A DNA stretch of 64,000 nt from Schizophyllum amplum. Its lineage: Eukaryota > Basidiomycota > Agaricomycetes > Agaricales > Schizophyllaceae. The stretch's first letter is position 1. Every line of letters begins with the position of its first letter. Positions 31,705-45,239 of this stretch are shown piece after piece. The position numbers and the translations under genes were made by a program. The notes under the pieces were generated by a model. The model was not told the origin of the DNA. It did no database searches and saw nothing but the letters and a program-made list of their open reading frames with translations. The stretch lies in contig VDMD01000078.1 in the NCBI GenBank assembly GCA_007026445.1, forward strand, positions 1 through 64,000. Reading direction: 5' to 3'.

Positions 31705-33799
31705 TCACTGGTCCGTGAAACCCTTCTCGCCCGCAGCGCGGAAGTCACGCTCGAAGTTGCGCTGAATATCAAGTACCGTCTCCAACGTCTCCTTCGTCAC
31801 CTTCCCGCCGAGCGAATCAGCCAAGCTGTTCGCCGTCTTCACCGCGTTCTTGATCTGCCGCCCGTTGAGGTCGCTCTTCTGCAGCTCGTCGTACTCCGCC
31901 TCGCTCAGCTCCGCCTTCCCGGGGCCGAGCTTCGTGAGGAAGTTTTTCCACACCGTGCGGCGCGACTCCTCGGTGAGGTCGTTGTACTTGAGCGCCACGT
32001 GAATGCGCGACTGGAATGCTTCGTCGAAGGACTGCACTCGATTCGTGGTGAGGAAGAGGATACCCTGGTAGTATTCGAGCAGCCGGAGGAAGGTGGACAC
32101 GAGAGCATTGCGGTAGACGTCGTGCAAGGAGCGCTTCTCCAGGAACACGTCGGCCTCGTCGAGGAGGAGGACAGCTCTCCAGACGGTCGCGACGTCCAGG
32201 ATGCGGGAGAGATTCTCCTCGAGCTCGCTCGCGAATGTGCCGAGCTCGCCGGAGGATATCGCGTACAGGGGACGCTTGGTGAGCTCTGCTACAGACTCGG
32301 CCCTATCACTTCGGTCAGTGACGCACTGTAATGGACGGCAGCGAGGGACTCACGTGAGTGTCTTCCCCACACCCGGGGGCCCATGCAGGATGGAGATCAG
32401 ACCCTTTCCCTTGCCCTTGATCACATCGTCAAACCCGCCCTCAGTCGCTTCCCTCGTATGGCTCTCCACGAGGGCCTTCACGATCCCCTTTTGCCGCGCA
32501 GGGAGGACGAGGTGGTCGAACGCGTCCTCGCTCCACTCGATAGGCGCAAGCTTATCGACGTAAAACTCGACCCACTTTTTCTCAGCGAAGGCGAACCCGC
32601 ACGCAAGGTTCGTCGCATGCAAGCACTGCTCCTCCGTAAGCGGTACCGGCCCGCCCTTGCCCTCCGCGAAATCCGAATCGTACCCTTTGTCCTCCTCCTC
32701 ATCGGAGTCTTCATCGTCGGAGGAGTTGTTTGAGCTGTGAGCGGGGGAGCGGAAGGTCTTCACGGAGATCGCGCGATCCGTCTCCATGCGCGAGAACGTC
32801 TCACAGTCGACCATGACGCGCCCGTTGATGCTGTAGCGCACGCGGCGGCAGCGGACGACCTCACCGAGCGCGATACCGGAGTAGGAGAGGTACTGCTTGC
32901 CGTGGAAGCTCTCAAAGAGCCGGCCACGCTTGATGAGCTGTTCGCGGATGTGCTGCTCGCGAACGTGGAAGGCTAGGGGGAACGCCTCGAGAGAGTTGAT
33001 TGGTGCGCTTCCGAGGAAGGGGAAGATGCGCAGCTGCGTGTCGGCGAGACCAAACTTGCGCCCATCGTAGTCGGTGTAGGAAACCTCGAGAACGTGGAAG
33101 TCACGCGACTCGTGCGAGCTGTTGAGCCGGAAGGCGCGCGGCTGCCCATGGAGCGGCGCGTAGATGGTGCAACCAGGCCTGAGCACGGTCCATAATCTGA
33201 CAAAAAATGAGTAAGTGATAGCCTTGACGACATGCGCGTGACTTACAGCGGATAAGTGACCAGACCCTGGTCGATGAGATTGGTATAAGACTTGATGAGC
33301 TCAGCGTCCTCGTCCTCGTACCACTCCAAGAAGAACTTGAGGTGCTTGCGGCCCTCCTCGTTACCGACTGTGCCCTCGCGCAGCGTCGTGTACAGATCCG
33401 CACGATGATGCAGGAGCACCCGACTCGGGAGCGGGAGCACGACGCGCCCAGTCGCGAACGACACGCCGGGATAGTCGTTAATGACCGTCTTCAAAATCTC
33501 CTTGAGTGCCGGAGACTTTATCTCGACGGTCGAGTTCTGGTACAAACCCTTCTCGTCAAAGTGCCGCGTGTAAGTGAGGACATAGTTCCTCCACTTGTCC
33601 TCGTCATCTGTCTTTGTTGGCCGCACGCCAGCCTCGACGATTCCCTTGTAGCCCTGATTATCGAAGTGCTCCTCGAGGTGTTTCGTCTCGATCTTCCACT
33701 CCAGGAGGGCGCCTGCTATGAGAACATGAATACATATGCCACCTGCGCGAGGATGAATGAAGGCTAACCAGCGACGGTGTGTACTTGATTATCTGACAT
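31705..33799 (-). CDS. AAA+ ATPase with N-terminal domain of unknown function
   Basis: Exons (minus): 33799-33769, 33715-33247, 33196-32354, 32302-31705. All phases agree and give 646 residues. The tiny first exon (MSDNQVHTVAG) sets the start. Residues from about 15 to 330 form the large N-terminal region common to this fungal/plant-pathway-like AAA group (WKIETKHLEEHF, LLHHRADLYTTLREG, RDFHVLEVSYTDYDGRKFG, YLSYSGIALG), followed by an acidic SSDDEDSDEEEDKGYDSD linker. The C-terminal AAA module has Walker A GPPGVGKT, Walker B AVLLLDEADVF, sensor-1 ILFLTTNRV and a likely Arg finger in FQSRIHVAL. It probably couples ATP hydrolysis to remodelling of protein complexes; the substrate is unknown. 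Three short introns (50-53 bp). No neighbour suggests a pathway. Confidence 0.93.
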
Positions 33800-36700
33800 A
33801 ATGATCAGCGATGAGGGTAAGAGTGCCACGGGAGGGAGAGGAGAGTGCGTTGAGGACCAAGATAGGACTTGTGCGACTTCTTATACTTTGGTTATAGTGG
33901 TGTATCAATATACGTCTACCTGATTCAATAGCGTGAGAAGTCATCCTGTGAGATGCGATGCTCTGAATGGGACCGCACGTCAACACGTTGCGCTTCATGA
34001 CTGGTGGGCGTGTCCGAGTTGCGCTCGAAATAAGCGCCCAGCATGGGCGCGCTGGTGGGCGCTGATGCAAGCGCTACGGCGCTTATTCCTTCAAGGACCT
34101 TGCAGTTGACTTCCATCAGCGCGTGAGACCGTGCGGCAGTGCTCCGCTGCGTTATCAGTTGACCGTAGACGTACTGCACAAGGGCTGCCTGTGAGCACGA
34201 CGGGAGGTTGAGAGATCGACTGGCAAGTCGTACGTACGTCAAGTCGGAGCTTGGCTTCCTAGCCTGCTATGGTATGGACGTCTTGAGTCGACTCGAGAGG
34301 ACGTATGCCACGCGAGCCCAGATAACGCACGTTGGGCGATTCGAAAGGATGTACATCGGGCGAGTAGGACGCCGTATCATTTCTAGCAAATGCTGCCAAG
34401 CGCATCAGCGGTGCGAGATAGGAGACGATGGGGCGAGAAGAGAGGATCGGGCGACGAGGACTTCCAACGAGCCAAGACGTCTCCCGTCGAACGAGTCGAC
34501 TCGGGAGTCGGGAGAGAATGCTTGTGGAGAGGACTCTGGTCGAGCGGGACGTCGAGCTGGAAGGCGAAGGGGATGGCGCGTTGAGCAGGACGGCGAGGGG
34601 GACGGCCCGTCGAGAGGACGCTGGTCGTGAGGACGGCGAGGGGGACGGCGAGTCAGAGACGGCGAGGAGTAGAACGGCGAGTCGACAACGTCTGGTTCGA
34701 TGGGACGTTCCGCGACTGAGCTCTGCGCGACGACTGAGCAGAACCACCAGGCTCATCCGCACCTGCGCGCGTGTAAGCTCGACGGGCGCGTTAGCATGTC
34801 ATCAGGCGCACAGCGTGCATCTCCGAGGTGGGGCGTGTGCGCGAGCCGTCGTAGCGTCGTTACGGTCTTGACGGTACCCGTACCCTTCGACATGTCCTTG
34901 CTTCACCCGCTGCGCGCGTACATCCTCCGGGATCCCTTCGCAGATCACGACGACCCTCGAGGATGCCACTAGCGATGTTCGAGGTTACGGCTCCCGCGCA
35001 TGCGTCCCTCAGGCTCGCGCGGCCTCCGCAGTGCCTGCTCGAGGGTTGCTCCCGGACGCGACTCTCGAGTTCGTGACCTTGAGCAGCGACCCCAAAAGTT
35101 GCGGCTCTCGAGTGTCGACCGACCGCCTCATATTTGGCCGATGAGCGAGCGAACGCCCTGGATACAACGGGACCCAGATATAGTCTTGTCGCACGTCGCG
35201 TTCACGGCTCTGTCGATCCTTGCAGCTCGGTGTCTCTGGCGTTGTTTGGTGGCTCAGGCGTCGCTCGACACTTGCGGTTTGGACGACACACATCGCTCAC
35301 GGCTTACGTGATGCTCGGCGCTCGCGATCGAGGCGGTGCTTGTCGCGGCGGCTCTCGACATGTATTGTCGCCAAGCTCTTGAACACCAGCAGCCCCTGAT
35401 ACGCAGCGCTTCCACCAAGTCCTGGATCATCGCGAGGGACCGTGGTCATCGCTCACGCACGGATCATGGCCGCCCCGCCTCACTCGGCGAATGATGATTG
35501 GGCTATCGACGTCTGCGCGACAGCGATGCGCGGACCCTACGGCAAGCTCCCGCGGAGGATTGTACACGACTACGAGCTGGTTTGAGTAAAGATAGGTCAT
35601 GACAGAGGTGCGGGTCCATATGGTGGGCTTACCAGGCTTGGAATGCAGAACTTCAACGAGATGACACTCTACGGTCATATGCCGTCCTTCATAGTACGAA
35701 GCGCCGCGCACGCCATCACGCCGCTCATGTTATGGGCGCCGGGGTCGCAGTTATATCTTGGAAACTGAATTGAAGGCTTTCGTCCTGACAAGTAATTCGA
35801 CGCGACGTGTAAGCAGACCTAGACGCGGTATAGGTCTCCGCAGGTTGCCCTGCGAGCGGTCCAACTTTGTCGCCCAGACGATTCAGCGCGATGATTTGAG
35901 GAACGTCTGCGAAGTAGAAACATAAAATAATTCTTCATGTGTTGACGAGTAGCAGTTGAAGACACTGAGGGCATCAGGGACGAGAACTTGCAGAAGAACA
36001 TGATGGTCAGAACAAAGCGAGCTTTATCTGTCGTTGCTTGGATCTCCCTCGCGATCCGAGATCTTTCCCGAACTTTCCCCGTTTGGCACTTCCATTGTTC
36101 GAAATCCTTGTTCTCAACCGGCATGCGATTGTTCAGGCATATTCCTCCTGTCGCGCCAAATTCCCCTCTTGTATACTCACAGAGCTCATGGACACATCTT
36201 TAACCGATGATCTTCACGAAGCATCACCCACGTACCCAGCGGCGCTGCCGCTTGACTTAACTTTTCCTGCGGATGCGAGACGGAGGGCGCTAGGAGCGAA
36301 CCTGAAGGCCAATGGACATTGTATCGCCCGACGAAGATGCAAGGGACGTAGGAAGCTGCGCGCGATGCGCCGCCGGTTCTCCGTGTTCGCACTAGCGACC
36401 GCAAGGGCGTTGACGAACAACGATTCGAGGAGTCACAGGTGCGTCCCGTGCGCCCGCGTTTAGTACATCCGTCTGACATCTCGCTGCAGTCATCTTCGAT
36501 AAGTCTCCACAACTCTGAAGCCCGATGCGGACCGTAGCTTCGCCGCTCATGTGCTCGAAGTTACGCGACGAAGCAGGCCGGAGCCGCGTGCGTGATGGGA
36601 TTCCTCGCGCTTCGCCTACCACAGCACCACTGGCCTCACCAGCATGTGAACGGAAGGAGGTCTGGAATATGCACCGGGAGCGTCAAGTGGTGCACGTCCG

Positions 36701-38078
36701 CGCGCTTGCGTCCGCCAATCGAGGGGCTCGCTCAACATTCTCACCGACATTCGACCTCGTCGTCCCCTCGCGCTCGAGCACAAGAAACGTCATCGCGGAC
36801 ATCTTTGGCGTGCACGAATCCCGACAGAATTTGATCGGAGTCGCGACATCAGACGATTGCATTGGCCCAGTACACCAGTGAGCGTCCCTTCCGGGTCTAC
36901 ACCTCGCGGCTCTCGCTGATGCTCAGCTGCCAGACCTATACGTCATGTCCGTCGCATGCTCGAAGAGGAGGAATAGCATTGTGAGCGTGCGCACAAAGTG
37001 CTGGACTGCGAACGACATCGAGCTTCGGTACTTCCTCTAAGGTGCGCGTCACAAGCCCTCTCCTACGCGCCATTTGATGACGCTTTCTAGCACCCGTTCA
37101 CACCACAGACGTCGTGAAAAAACATTCGGGCAACTCTTACTGTCATATTGCAGTGACCACGCGACACTCGTCAAACCGCCCACATCCGCCTACTTCCGTT
37201 CAAGCTCATCTGAAGCCCGGACCAACGCCCCTACCACTACGATCCCACATCGCGAAGATGCACAAGGACCTCCTCCACCTCGCCATGCAGTCGCGCTCCG
37301 GCAAGACCGCCCCCAGCCCCCACATCAAGATTGTCAAGACGTCAAGTACCCAACCGCCTCATCGAGTGCGTGTCCGTCATCGCAATTTGTCGATCGCGGA
37401 ACCTCGCCAACACGCCAATCTCGCTCACTGTCATGCCGAATCGCCCCCGTTTGTGTACTACACTGCTCTCGTCGAAGATTGCGGACGGTCTGCCTCGATG
37501 CTAACAACGAAATGCGGACGCCGAGGTGTGCCTTCGCTCGAGCAACGTGTTCAGCTTCCAGATCTTCCAGGGGCCGAAGCGTCATGCTATGAAGTATCAC
37601 GACCTCGGTGGTCGCTTAGTGGTGACTGCAGCATTCGGTGAGTGCGCCGTCGCCCGTGTCTCAACCGCTCAGTCGTCTAATAAACATCGCCAGTTCGTTT
37701 CCTGGTCTTCGCGTGCCGAAGTCGACAACTCAAATGTGCACCTTGGAACCTCACTATAGGCCTTCTCGCGTATGATTATGTGGAGTCTGCAGCGATGTCC
37801 ATCCGCCGTCGCGGGTACCGAAGTACCTACATTGACATTTCCCTCGTATTGTGCCTTCCGCCTGTACGATATTTCTCCTTGTGCTCATGTATCCAGCTGA
37901 ATCATCATTCTCGACTTGGACGAAGGTGTCCGTGTAAGCTAGGGCTTCGAGCGGCAGCGTGAGTGTTGATGTTTGTGGGTCCTGATATACATCGGCACGT
38001 GACATGGTGTTCACGTTCGGCGGGCCGAGCTCATCGCTTGTCTTCAGACGGCCACCTGTCTTTTCAGAGATATTCAGG
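33800..38078. other. long stretch without a supportable gene
   Basis: Open frames here are short and no exon chain with conserved motifs could be assembled on either strand. 34390-34690 is a GAG/GGCGAGGGGGACGGC-rich low-complexity tract. 36000-36140 and 31010-31140 share diverged words (TTCCATTGTTC..A, TGTTCTC..AACTTCC/ACCGGC), suggesting an old duplicated segment. 37254-37640 (plus) has a frame with KRHAMKYHDLGGRLVVTAAF that could be a decayed exon of unknown origin. Confidence 0.45.
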
Positions 38079-40057
38079 ATGTCAGAACGCCCCGAGGAAG
38101 TCAAATGCGCCGTCGAAGGTTAGTCTGTCCTTCTGAGACTGTCGTAACTCTCGCAAACCTCGCAATTCAGGATGTCAGATTCCTGTCGACATCGTCCTCA
38201 AGTCTGGCGACAACCTCTACGTCGGCGCCCATAAAGACAATCTGCAGACCTTCGCTGAAGGTATCCGGGGCGCCTCCGAGACCGACACAGCCATCGTTCT
38301 CCCCGAAAACGCGGCGACTCTCGAGCTTCTCATGCACTTCACGCACGTCGATCCGCAGCCCTATCTCGACCATCTGCCATTCAACCTGATGTCCGACCTT
38401 ACGGATGCCGCGGAGAAGTACGTTGTACGCGATGCGGCACAATGCTGCTGGCTCGAAATGCGGTACGTGTTATGTTTTTTCGGCTCTGGACATCGGCGCT
38501 TATTTGGCTTTCTTAGCGCGCGCGTCGATAAGGAACCCCTCGGCGTGCTCTACTCAGCCGTCAAGCACAATCAGAGGAGCTTCATCGACCTCGCCGCCCC
38601 GAAGACGCTCAAGTTCTCTTGTCGTCAAGCCAAGGACATCATCCCAGACCGTGATTTCCTCATCCGCTGGGTGAGCGTCTTGCTCTTTTTACTTCTTACT
38701 CCCATCCACACCGTACATTTCACTCGAGTCCCTTATACGTATTGCAGGTCAAGTACACCGATCTCTGGGACTCCGCCGTCCGGTCCATTGCTGAGATCCC
38801 TCTCTCGCCGGACGACCTGAGCGGGCGGCAAGGCGTCGATGGCGGCGAGCCCCACCATGAGGAGCTCCGTGCTTTTGAATTCATGGTTTGCCCCCGCCTG
38901 TACCAATTCTTCGCGGAAGTATCGACGTGGGTGCAAGGCAGTGGACGTAGCGGACTTCTCAGCCTTGATGAAGATGCCATTGTGCGGTACGCAGGCAAGT
39001 TTCTACCTAAAAACTGTGTGGAGTGTCGTGCAATTGTACACGACTGGCTGGCTGCTGCACGTACTCGTATCGATGAGCTCAAAGCAATGGAGTTCCCGAC
39101 GGCTATCACTACATCTGCAGAGACGCCGGCCGTTGCTGGATGTCCTAAGGGCGGCAAGTGTCCTGTTCAAGGTACACATGCCGTTTCTCTATCATTAATC
39201 ATAATGTTAACGTGATACAGGGTGCAGACTCCGCGTCGACATCGTTCTTCAGTCTCGCGACGGCATCTTCATTGGCGCACACACGCACAACCTTGAGATG
39301 TACGGCGAGGCCTTCCCGGAAGCTTCTGCGGTGACCGTGCCCGATGCACCTGTCCTGTTCACCGAAGACGGGGAGGTCCTGAAGCTGCTCATGCGCTTCA
39401 TGCATCTCACCCCACAGCCGTCTTTGAATAATCTTGACTTCAAGTTTCTCGCCGACTTCGCTGACGCCGTCCAAAAATACGGTGTGCATTCCGCGGCGCA
39501 GGTCTGTCACCTGAAAATGAGGTACGTGTTACTCCGACACCACTTAAGTTGATGCTCACTCTCTGATCGTAGCGCATCTGCTGCAGAGGCGCCAATGTGG
39601 GTCCTCCGCTACGCCCTAAAGTACAACTATCCCGACCTGGCAAACATCGTCGCGCCACATACGCTCGGATATCAGCCTCAAGTGCTCGAGACCGAGCACC
39701 TCCTCCAATGGGTACATACGCTTGCTCCATTGTCTACGTGTGACTGACACCTCCATCGCTCCATAGATCTTGTACTGCGAACGCTGGGACCGCGCACTTT
39801 TTTTCACTGTCGCCACTCCCTTTGACGAGGACGACTATGCGAGCCGCCGGAGGAATCGGGGGAAGCACGCGGAATGGCCGGTCCATGCGGAGGGTGGCTG
39901 GCCAGTATGCGAAAGCGCGCACATCGTCTGGGGTGCGGTGGTCAACGAGCTGCTTACGCAAGGTCGCTCGGTGCTGCTGAAGTTGGACGAGGATATTATC
40001 AAGGATCACGAGCATCTATTCTCGGAAGGTGCCAGGAAATGCATCAGGAAAATTTGA
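38079..40057 (+). CDS. protein with two tandem BTB/POZ-like repeats
   Basis: Exons: 38079-38118, 38171-38462, 38517-38670, 38748-39171, 39221-39521, 39573-39711, 39767-40057. All phases agree and give 546 residues. MSERPEEVKCAVEG leads into a first BTB-like unit (VDIVLKSGDNLYVGAHKDNLQTFAEG, LPENAATLELLMHFTHVDPQ, LTDAAEKYVVRDAAQCCWLEM). A second follows at about residue 305 (VDIVLQSRDGIFIGAHTHNLEMYGEAFP, LLMRFMHLTPQPSL, ADAVQKYGVHSAAQVCHLKM). Intron positions are the same in both halves (after EMR / KMS and before VKY / ILY), so the gene arose by internal duplication. Each half ends in a helical tail with a C-x2-C pair (NCVECRAIVHDW) or its remnant. BTB proteins dimerise and often act as Cul3 adaptors; the role here is unknown. 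Confidence 0.85.
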
Positions 40058-41890
40058 CATGACTACAGTGCACTACAGGTGCACCCATAGCCAGATAGCC
40101 AGATAGACAAGTCCCCCTTTACGGTGTGCTGGATAGTAGCCAGCCAACTCCAGATAGTACGGCATAGCAGCAGGCCAGACCTAGGTAGTACGACGTAGCA
40201 CTGGATAGGGTAGGTAGCTGTGCTAATCGCTCCGTAGTTTTCAAGCAAACTATACAGATTTGAAGCCAACTACACAGACAACAGCCCTATGCTACCGATT
40301 GGACTCTTCGTACAGTCGCTCGACCACACACATTGCAAGAGGGGAAGATCATATTGCATTCAATGTATATAATGCACAAATGGATCACTACGGTAGTTAA
40401 TCTACGTAAGACCTAGGAAAACCACCGAAGCAGGTAGGTGCTCACGCAAAAGCGCGACACGTACATGCAATCGGTTTCCAGGTAGGGATCACAGGGAGCT
40501 GCTTGAGGGAGGAGGAGGCTAACGGGCAAGGTCCTGCAGCGCGCTGGAGGCAGATGTCAGCCTTGAAATGGATCGTTCAGCGATGGTGAAAAAAAAATAG
40601 ACAAAAGCGAACTCACCTCGCGAAGGTATGTAACGCGCTGTGAGCGAGTCATCTACGACCGGTCATGATGATGTTGATGGCTCCAGCTACCCGACGGACG
40701 TGACACGAGCCCGGAAGGCAACACGGGGAGGGAGAAGATGCTGCGCACAGCTCGACGAGGTCTGCCTCATCGTACGCGGTCGGGAAGCAGGGGGCGCCGC
40801 AAGAGGGAGGACACGGTCAAGCATCGTCAGCGAATATCACTATTTGGCAAATATCAGTCGCCTGCGCAGGCTGCAGTAGCCGAAAGACACGTAGCAGGGG
40901 CTGCGTAGGGAAGGCGGGCAGCAGAGAGGCGAGTGAGGCGAGAGGGCAGTCGAAGAACATGATGGAACAGGACAAGTCGCGTTCCGAGATCGGCCGCGTA
41001 AAAGCGCGGCCAGTCACGTGGAATTACTTGAGGGCCGGCTTTTCTCCTTCACGCAAACTTAGCGCACATTCGCTCAGCTTCATCCTCCGAGTCCATCTTC
41101 TCCTCGTCGTCTGGAGATTGACGCCACACAACATGCCCTCATCTCCGCCGTCACGGTACCCCCTCACCTCCGCTGTGTTTTCAGCCGAAGCCCTTAGAGC
41201 ATTTAGCACGGGCGCCTGCCGATCGGGATCGAGAATGGCGGCAGAGGGCGGCAGACGGTGTGTGGCCATTTACAAGGGTTAGGATATATCTCAAAGATAT
41301 CTTTGCTAGCAACGGATGCTGCTTTGAATTGCAACACGGCTTCGTACTTTCCGCCGATCTCCCTTCCCTCATTTCTCAACCTCGTCTATCAGACCTTGCC
41401 CCCGCCTCTCCTTCATCATCCGTTGTGAACTTGCGAACTACAGACATGGACGTGATCCAATCCGGACGATGTACAAGCCCCTAGATACCGTACCCATAGT
41501 CTGACAGTAGTGCACAGAATATACATCTGAAGTTCACCCATGCCAATTCGAAACTCAGGCCCTGGCATTATGTATGTTCATCATCTTACGGTGAGTTATC
41601 TCGATCAATGTGCTGACTACGGATGACTCTACACTGGGTTATAGCTACAGCTGTGGCTACGAGATTCACAATAGGTAAGGCTTCAAATATATGGTCCACT
41701 GTAGTTCACGCAGACACTATAGGTCACTATGCTGTCTACGGCGACTTCGACGACCGCTATCACGCACTACGGCGACTTCACCTACCACTATCGCGCACTA
41801 CGGGCACTATGCTGACTATGTCGCCTCCCCCTTGTCTACGCTGCTCACCGTATTTTTGGGGAGAACGAAATAGTAAGGAGGCTTTTCCTG
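40058..41890. other. intergenic region
   Basis: Downstream of the double-BTB gene there is CCAGATAG(AC)-type repetition (40085-40215) and an AT-richer patch (TGTATATAATGC at 40357). No gene was recognised. 41690-41820 has short repeats (CACTATGCTGTCTACGGCGACTTC / CACTACGGCGACTTC) that may be decayed coding sequence linked to the relic at 41891. Confidence 0.5.
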
Positions 41891-42010
41891 ATGTGCGTAG
41901 AGTGTCGCGCGATCTTGCGGGACTGGCTTGAGGAGGCGCGCGAGACAGTCGAGAAGCTGAAGAAAGCAGGGTTCTTCGAGGACTGTGCTGACTGGTTGCT
42001 TTACCAGTGA
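41891..42010 (+). pseudogene. C-terminal relic of a BTB-family gene
   Basis: MCVECRAILRDWLEEARET and on to a stop at 42010 matches the segment NCVECRAIVHDWLAAART (about 39018-39070) of the double-BTB protein. Only this about 39-residue tail is recognisable, with no BTB fold upstream, so it is a leftover of a third unit. Confidence 0.65.
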
Positions 42011-42374
42011 TGTATCTTGCATATATTCTGTTTCTCGTGTTTTTGCTTGATCTCGTAGGACAGTACATCTTGTGCAATTTTCTTGATTTACTGATATGCA
42101 TGTATGTACACCGGCTTTTCCACACGTATGTCAAAAAGAGAGGTAATTCCTCTGAAATACGCCCGATAAGGGCGCATGTTCATGCAGACCTACCTGGCAG
42201 TCGCCATGCTGGTACCAACCTCTGCAAGCGACCCACAAAGGGCGAGACGGGGATGAAGAAAACACGCGCTGAGGGAAGAACGGACGTGCCGAGGGAAAGA
42301 CGAACACGCTGAGACTCGAAGCAAAGCACCGAGAGGCACAGCGGCCAAGATCTCCGGAAGAAGGCAAGACAAGG

Positions 42375-44455
42375 TCAAACATCAACGGCTCCATTGAAGT
42401 AACCAGCGTCGTATGTAAACGGCAAGACGCGCCGCGGCTTCGACCGTCCCACACGCAGCGCCACCTCAACAAGCACCATTCCCGCGCTGTGACTGTCCCC
42501 CGTGCGCGTACAGACCTCATGCCGCGGCCCCGGCACCACCGTAAGATCTACAAGAATTACCGCTTGTTTTGCGCCCTTCTTCTGCCCCTTGGGTAGGATG
42601 GAAGGCATTTGTCCCGCGATTGCCGTCCGGTGAGCCAATATATATGATCGGACGACGGTGCAGATGAAGATGGCGTCCCCGAGTGAGAGCGTGCCTGTTG
42701 GGGGTATGGTCAGACAGGCTTGAATGAGCAATCGAATGTCATGAATGAAGGTCACAGCTTGCGTCGTGGAGATAGGGTCGGAAACAACACATGGGATCAT
42801 GTAGGAAAAGAGGGAGAAAAACAAGAAGATGGAATCTGAAGACGAACAGAGATTGAAAGGGTCGAATATGCGCCACAAAGTGCAGGCGCGGGACGCTCGG
42901 TCCAACGCAGAGGACAAGTAGAAAGACGTACCGCGTAGCCCCCACGGTCCATCCTCCGCGCGGCAATCCTCCCGATGTGCCGCAGCCCAGTGCATGCGCT
43001 GACAGCTGCCGGAGCAGTAAAATACGCTCGCGCAAGGGCAGACGCGCACAAGGCGATTATGCGGTCCCTAAACGAGGCATTAGCCAAATTGCGAGCAAGA
43101 AGAAGCGTAAACACAGGCGCTTCTACATCGTATATCTGTAGCACGCACGGCAGAAACTGACTCACCTGCGAATTATGACACCCCATTGTGCGCCGCCAGT
43201 CCTTCTTGCAGTACTTGAGCAAATACGTCTCCCTTGCCGAATTCCAAACGCGCGCGACGTCCTTCCACGTCGCCTGTGGCTGCGCTTTCTTCTTCTGCGG
43301 CACCACGGGGCCCACGTCCCAAGGCTGCGGATGAAAGCGATGGAATGCGCGCACGACACGCACTTGACTGAAGAGCCCCGTGCAGAGGTGGTGCGCGAGA
43401 TCGGACGCGTCGTATTCCTCCGCCGCATAGCTGAGGTTACGCAGCAGGTCGAACACTCCCGCCTGCGCCGCGTGCGCGAGCGGCCGGCTATCACGCGCGA
43501 CTCGGCACAGCGACGTGATAAGCACCACGGCGCGCTGCGTCCCTTCGACGGCCTGCGGGAGCTTGACGCAGCGGTTGGCGGCGGCAACAATGGAGGTGAC
43601 CGTACAGCGGGGGATCTTCTGCCGCGAGAATTCCGGGAGGCGGGCGAGGACGGTGAGCAGCCCGAAGTGGTTACGCCAGATCTGGGGCACGAGTGGAGGC
43701 ATCATGGTCAGGGAGGCGAGGAAGTCGGTCTGGCGCGCGAAGGCAAGGTACAACGCGCGCTTGGTGCCTACAGCCTGAGAGAGTGCGTCGACGAAAAGCG
43801 CGCGGTCCTCAGCGGTCGGGTGATTCTCGCAATTAGCAAGATGAGTGTAGGCGATGACGATGATCTCGATTGCGCCGTGCGCCGAGCCGGAAGCGTCCAT
43901 CGCAGAAGGTGGGATGCAGTTATGGAATTCGAGCCAGAGCTCGAAGATCTGGGCAACAGCGTCGGGGTTGGCGTGCAGGAAGGGCTTGACGTACGTCACG
44001 TCAGTCTCGATAATGGTGAGATACGCCTGAACGATGCCGGCGACGTCACGACCAGAGTTTCTTTGGGTGGGCGTGCGCATCAGTCGACCGCGCGCGGGGT
44101 GAAGCACAGCGCCCCATCTGACGATGTGCGGCCATAGCGCACGCATAGTCGGTGCGAGGCTGCGGTTTCGCGGGTCCTTCGAGGCGTCCCAGATGACGGT
44201 GAACACGTTGAAGGAAGTAAGAATAACGTTGAACACATCGCTGTCGTACGAAATTGTGCCAGAGGGGGGCTGGGATGTGAGGGTGGGGAACGCGGGGTCG
44301 TCGGGATCATCGAGAAGGGACCTAATTTTCGCGAGCTGGGACGATTGGCTCGTTCCTGGAGGATAAGGACGGTCGCCTGCTAGTTCGTGGGCGATGTCGC
44401 GTATGGTGCGTAGCCTGTAGTACTCGCGCTCGCTGCGCGGGTCTTTGAAGCTCAT
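42375..44455 (-). CDS. MYND-type zinc-finger protein 1
   Basis: Exons (minus): 44455-43166, 43067-42932, 42694-42375; 581 residues in frame. A large helical N-terminal region (MSFKDPRSEREYYRL ... HPQPWDVG) precedes the MYND finger, which straddles intron 1: GCHN, VCPC, FYCSGSCQRMHW, AAHREDC. The last exon is a conserved C-terminal domain (TLSLGDAIFICTVVRSYI, AVILVDLTVVPG, VLVEVALRVG, RRVLPFTYD). This three-part plan is a family often expanded in Agaricomycetes; MYND fingers bind proline-rich partners in transcriptional regulators, and the role of this family is unknown. Two relatives lie at 46279-48202 and 58730-60625 with the same intron positions. Confidence 0.9.
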
Positions 44456-45239
44456 GATAATTGGATCCTGCTCATTACTAAGTCAGATTATCGCTCGGCG
44501 GGACTAGACCGTCTCTGTTGACTTACAAATTCGTTAACTTATACGGACGCGTAGAACAACGCGCTCACCAAGACGCCCAATCTCGAAATTGAGATGAAGG
44601 ATGAGGACAAAAGGCGCGCGCGTCATGTCGATCTGGCGCCGATCGGAGATCGGCGTGTGAATATTGACTTACCAACGGCCCACGGTCCGGCTTCCCCAGC
44701 CGCATCGAGCAGCTGCCATCGCTTGCTGCACCACGAGAAGCGCTGACTTTACTAGGAACCAGACTGAACAAAGGGGAGATGGTGTCAAAATAGTGTCAAC
44801 CAATGTCACATAGATAGTACCACGGTCTACCACCACGACGAGCGCTTGCAAGCAGCAGCTGCACAGCGGCCAGCGCTGACGCGCCGTGTGGATTGCCCAT
44901 CCTGAATCGCAGTGAAATACACATTCGGTCCGCATGTTCCAGGTAACGACGTGTTCAGAACTGCAGGGGTAAGTTGTTAGTGCAATTGATAGAACGGATG
45001 ATTGGGTACGTGTACAGGATCCCCGAGGTCGCGCGCCCGTATCGCGCACAGCTCCGGCCACTCGGGCAGGTCAACAGCCTTTGGTATACCCTCCCAAAAC
45101 TTCTGGCACGCGCTGTCATGGCGCTCCCGCAATGCAGTTCGACATACAGATCAAAGACTTTTGAGGAGGGAACCGACACGACGACGCCGACATGATGTGC
45201 CCTCCATGACATCTCGAAACTCGACTGGTAGCGCGAGAT
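44456..45239. other. intergenic region between MYND-1 and the BTB relic
   Basis: No supported gene. It should hold the promoter of MYND-1 at its left end; nothing distinctive was seen. Confidence 0.5.

Noticed and set aside
33800..37060. Several 80-170 codon open frames between the ATPase and BTB genes
   Set aside because: No conserved motif, no consistent splice sites and no support from duplicated copies. They overlap low-complexity GAG/GGC-rich DNA.
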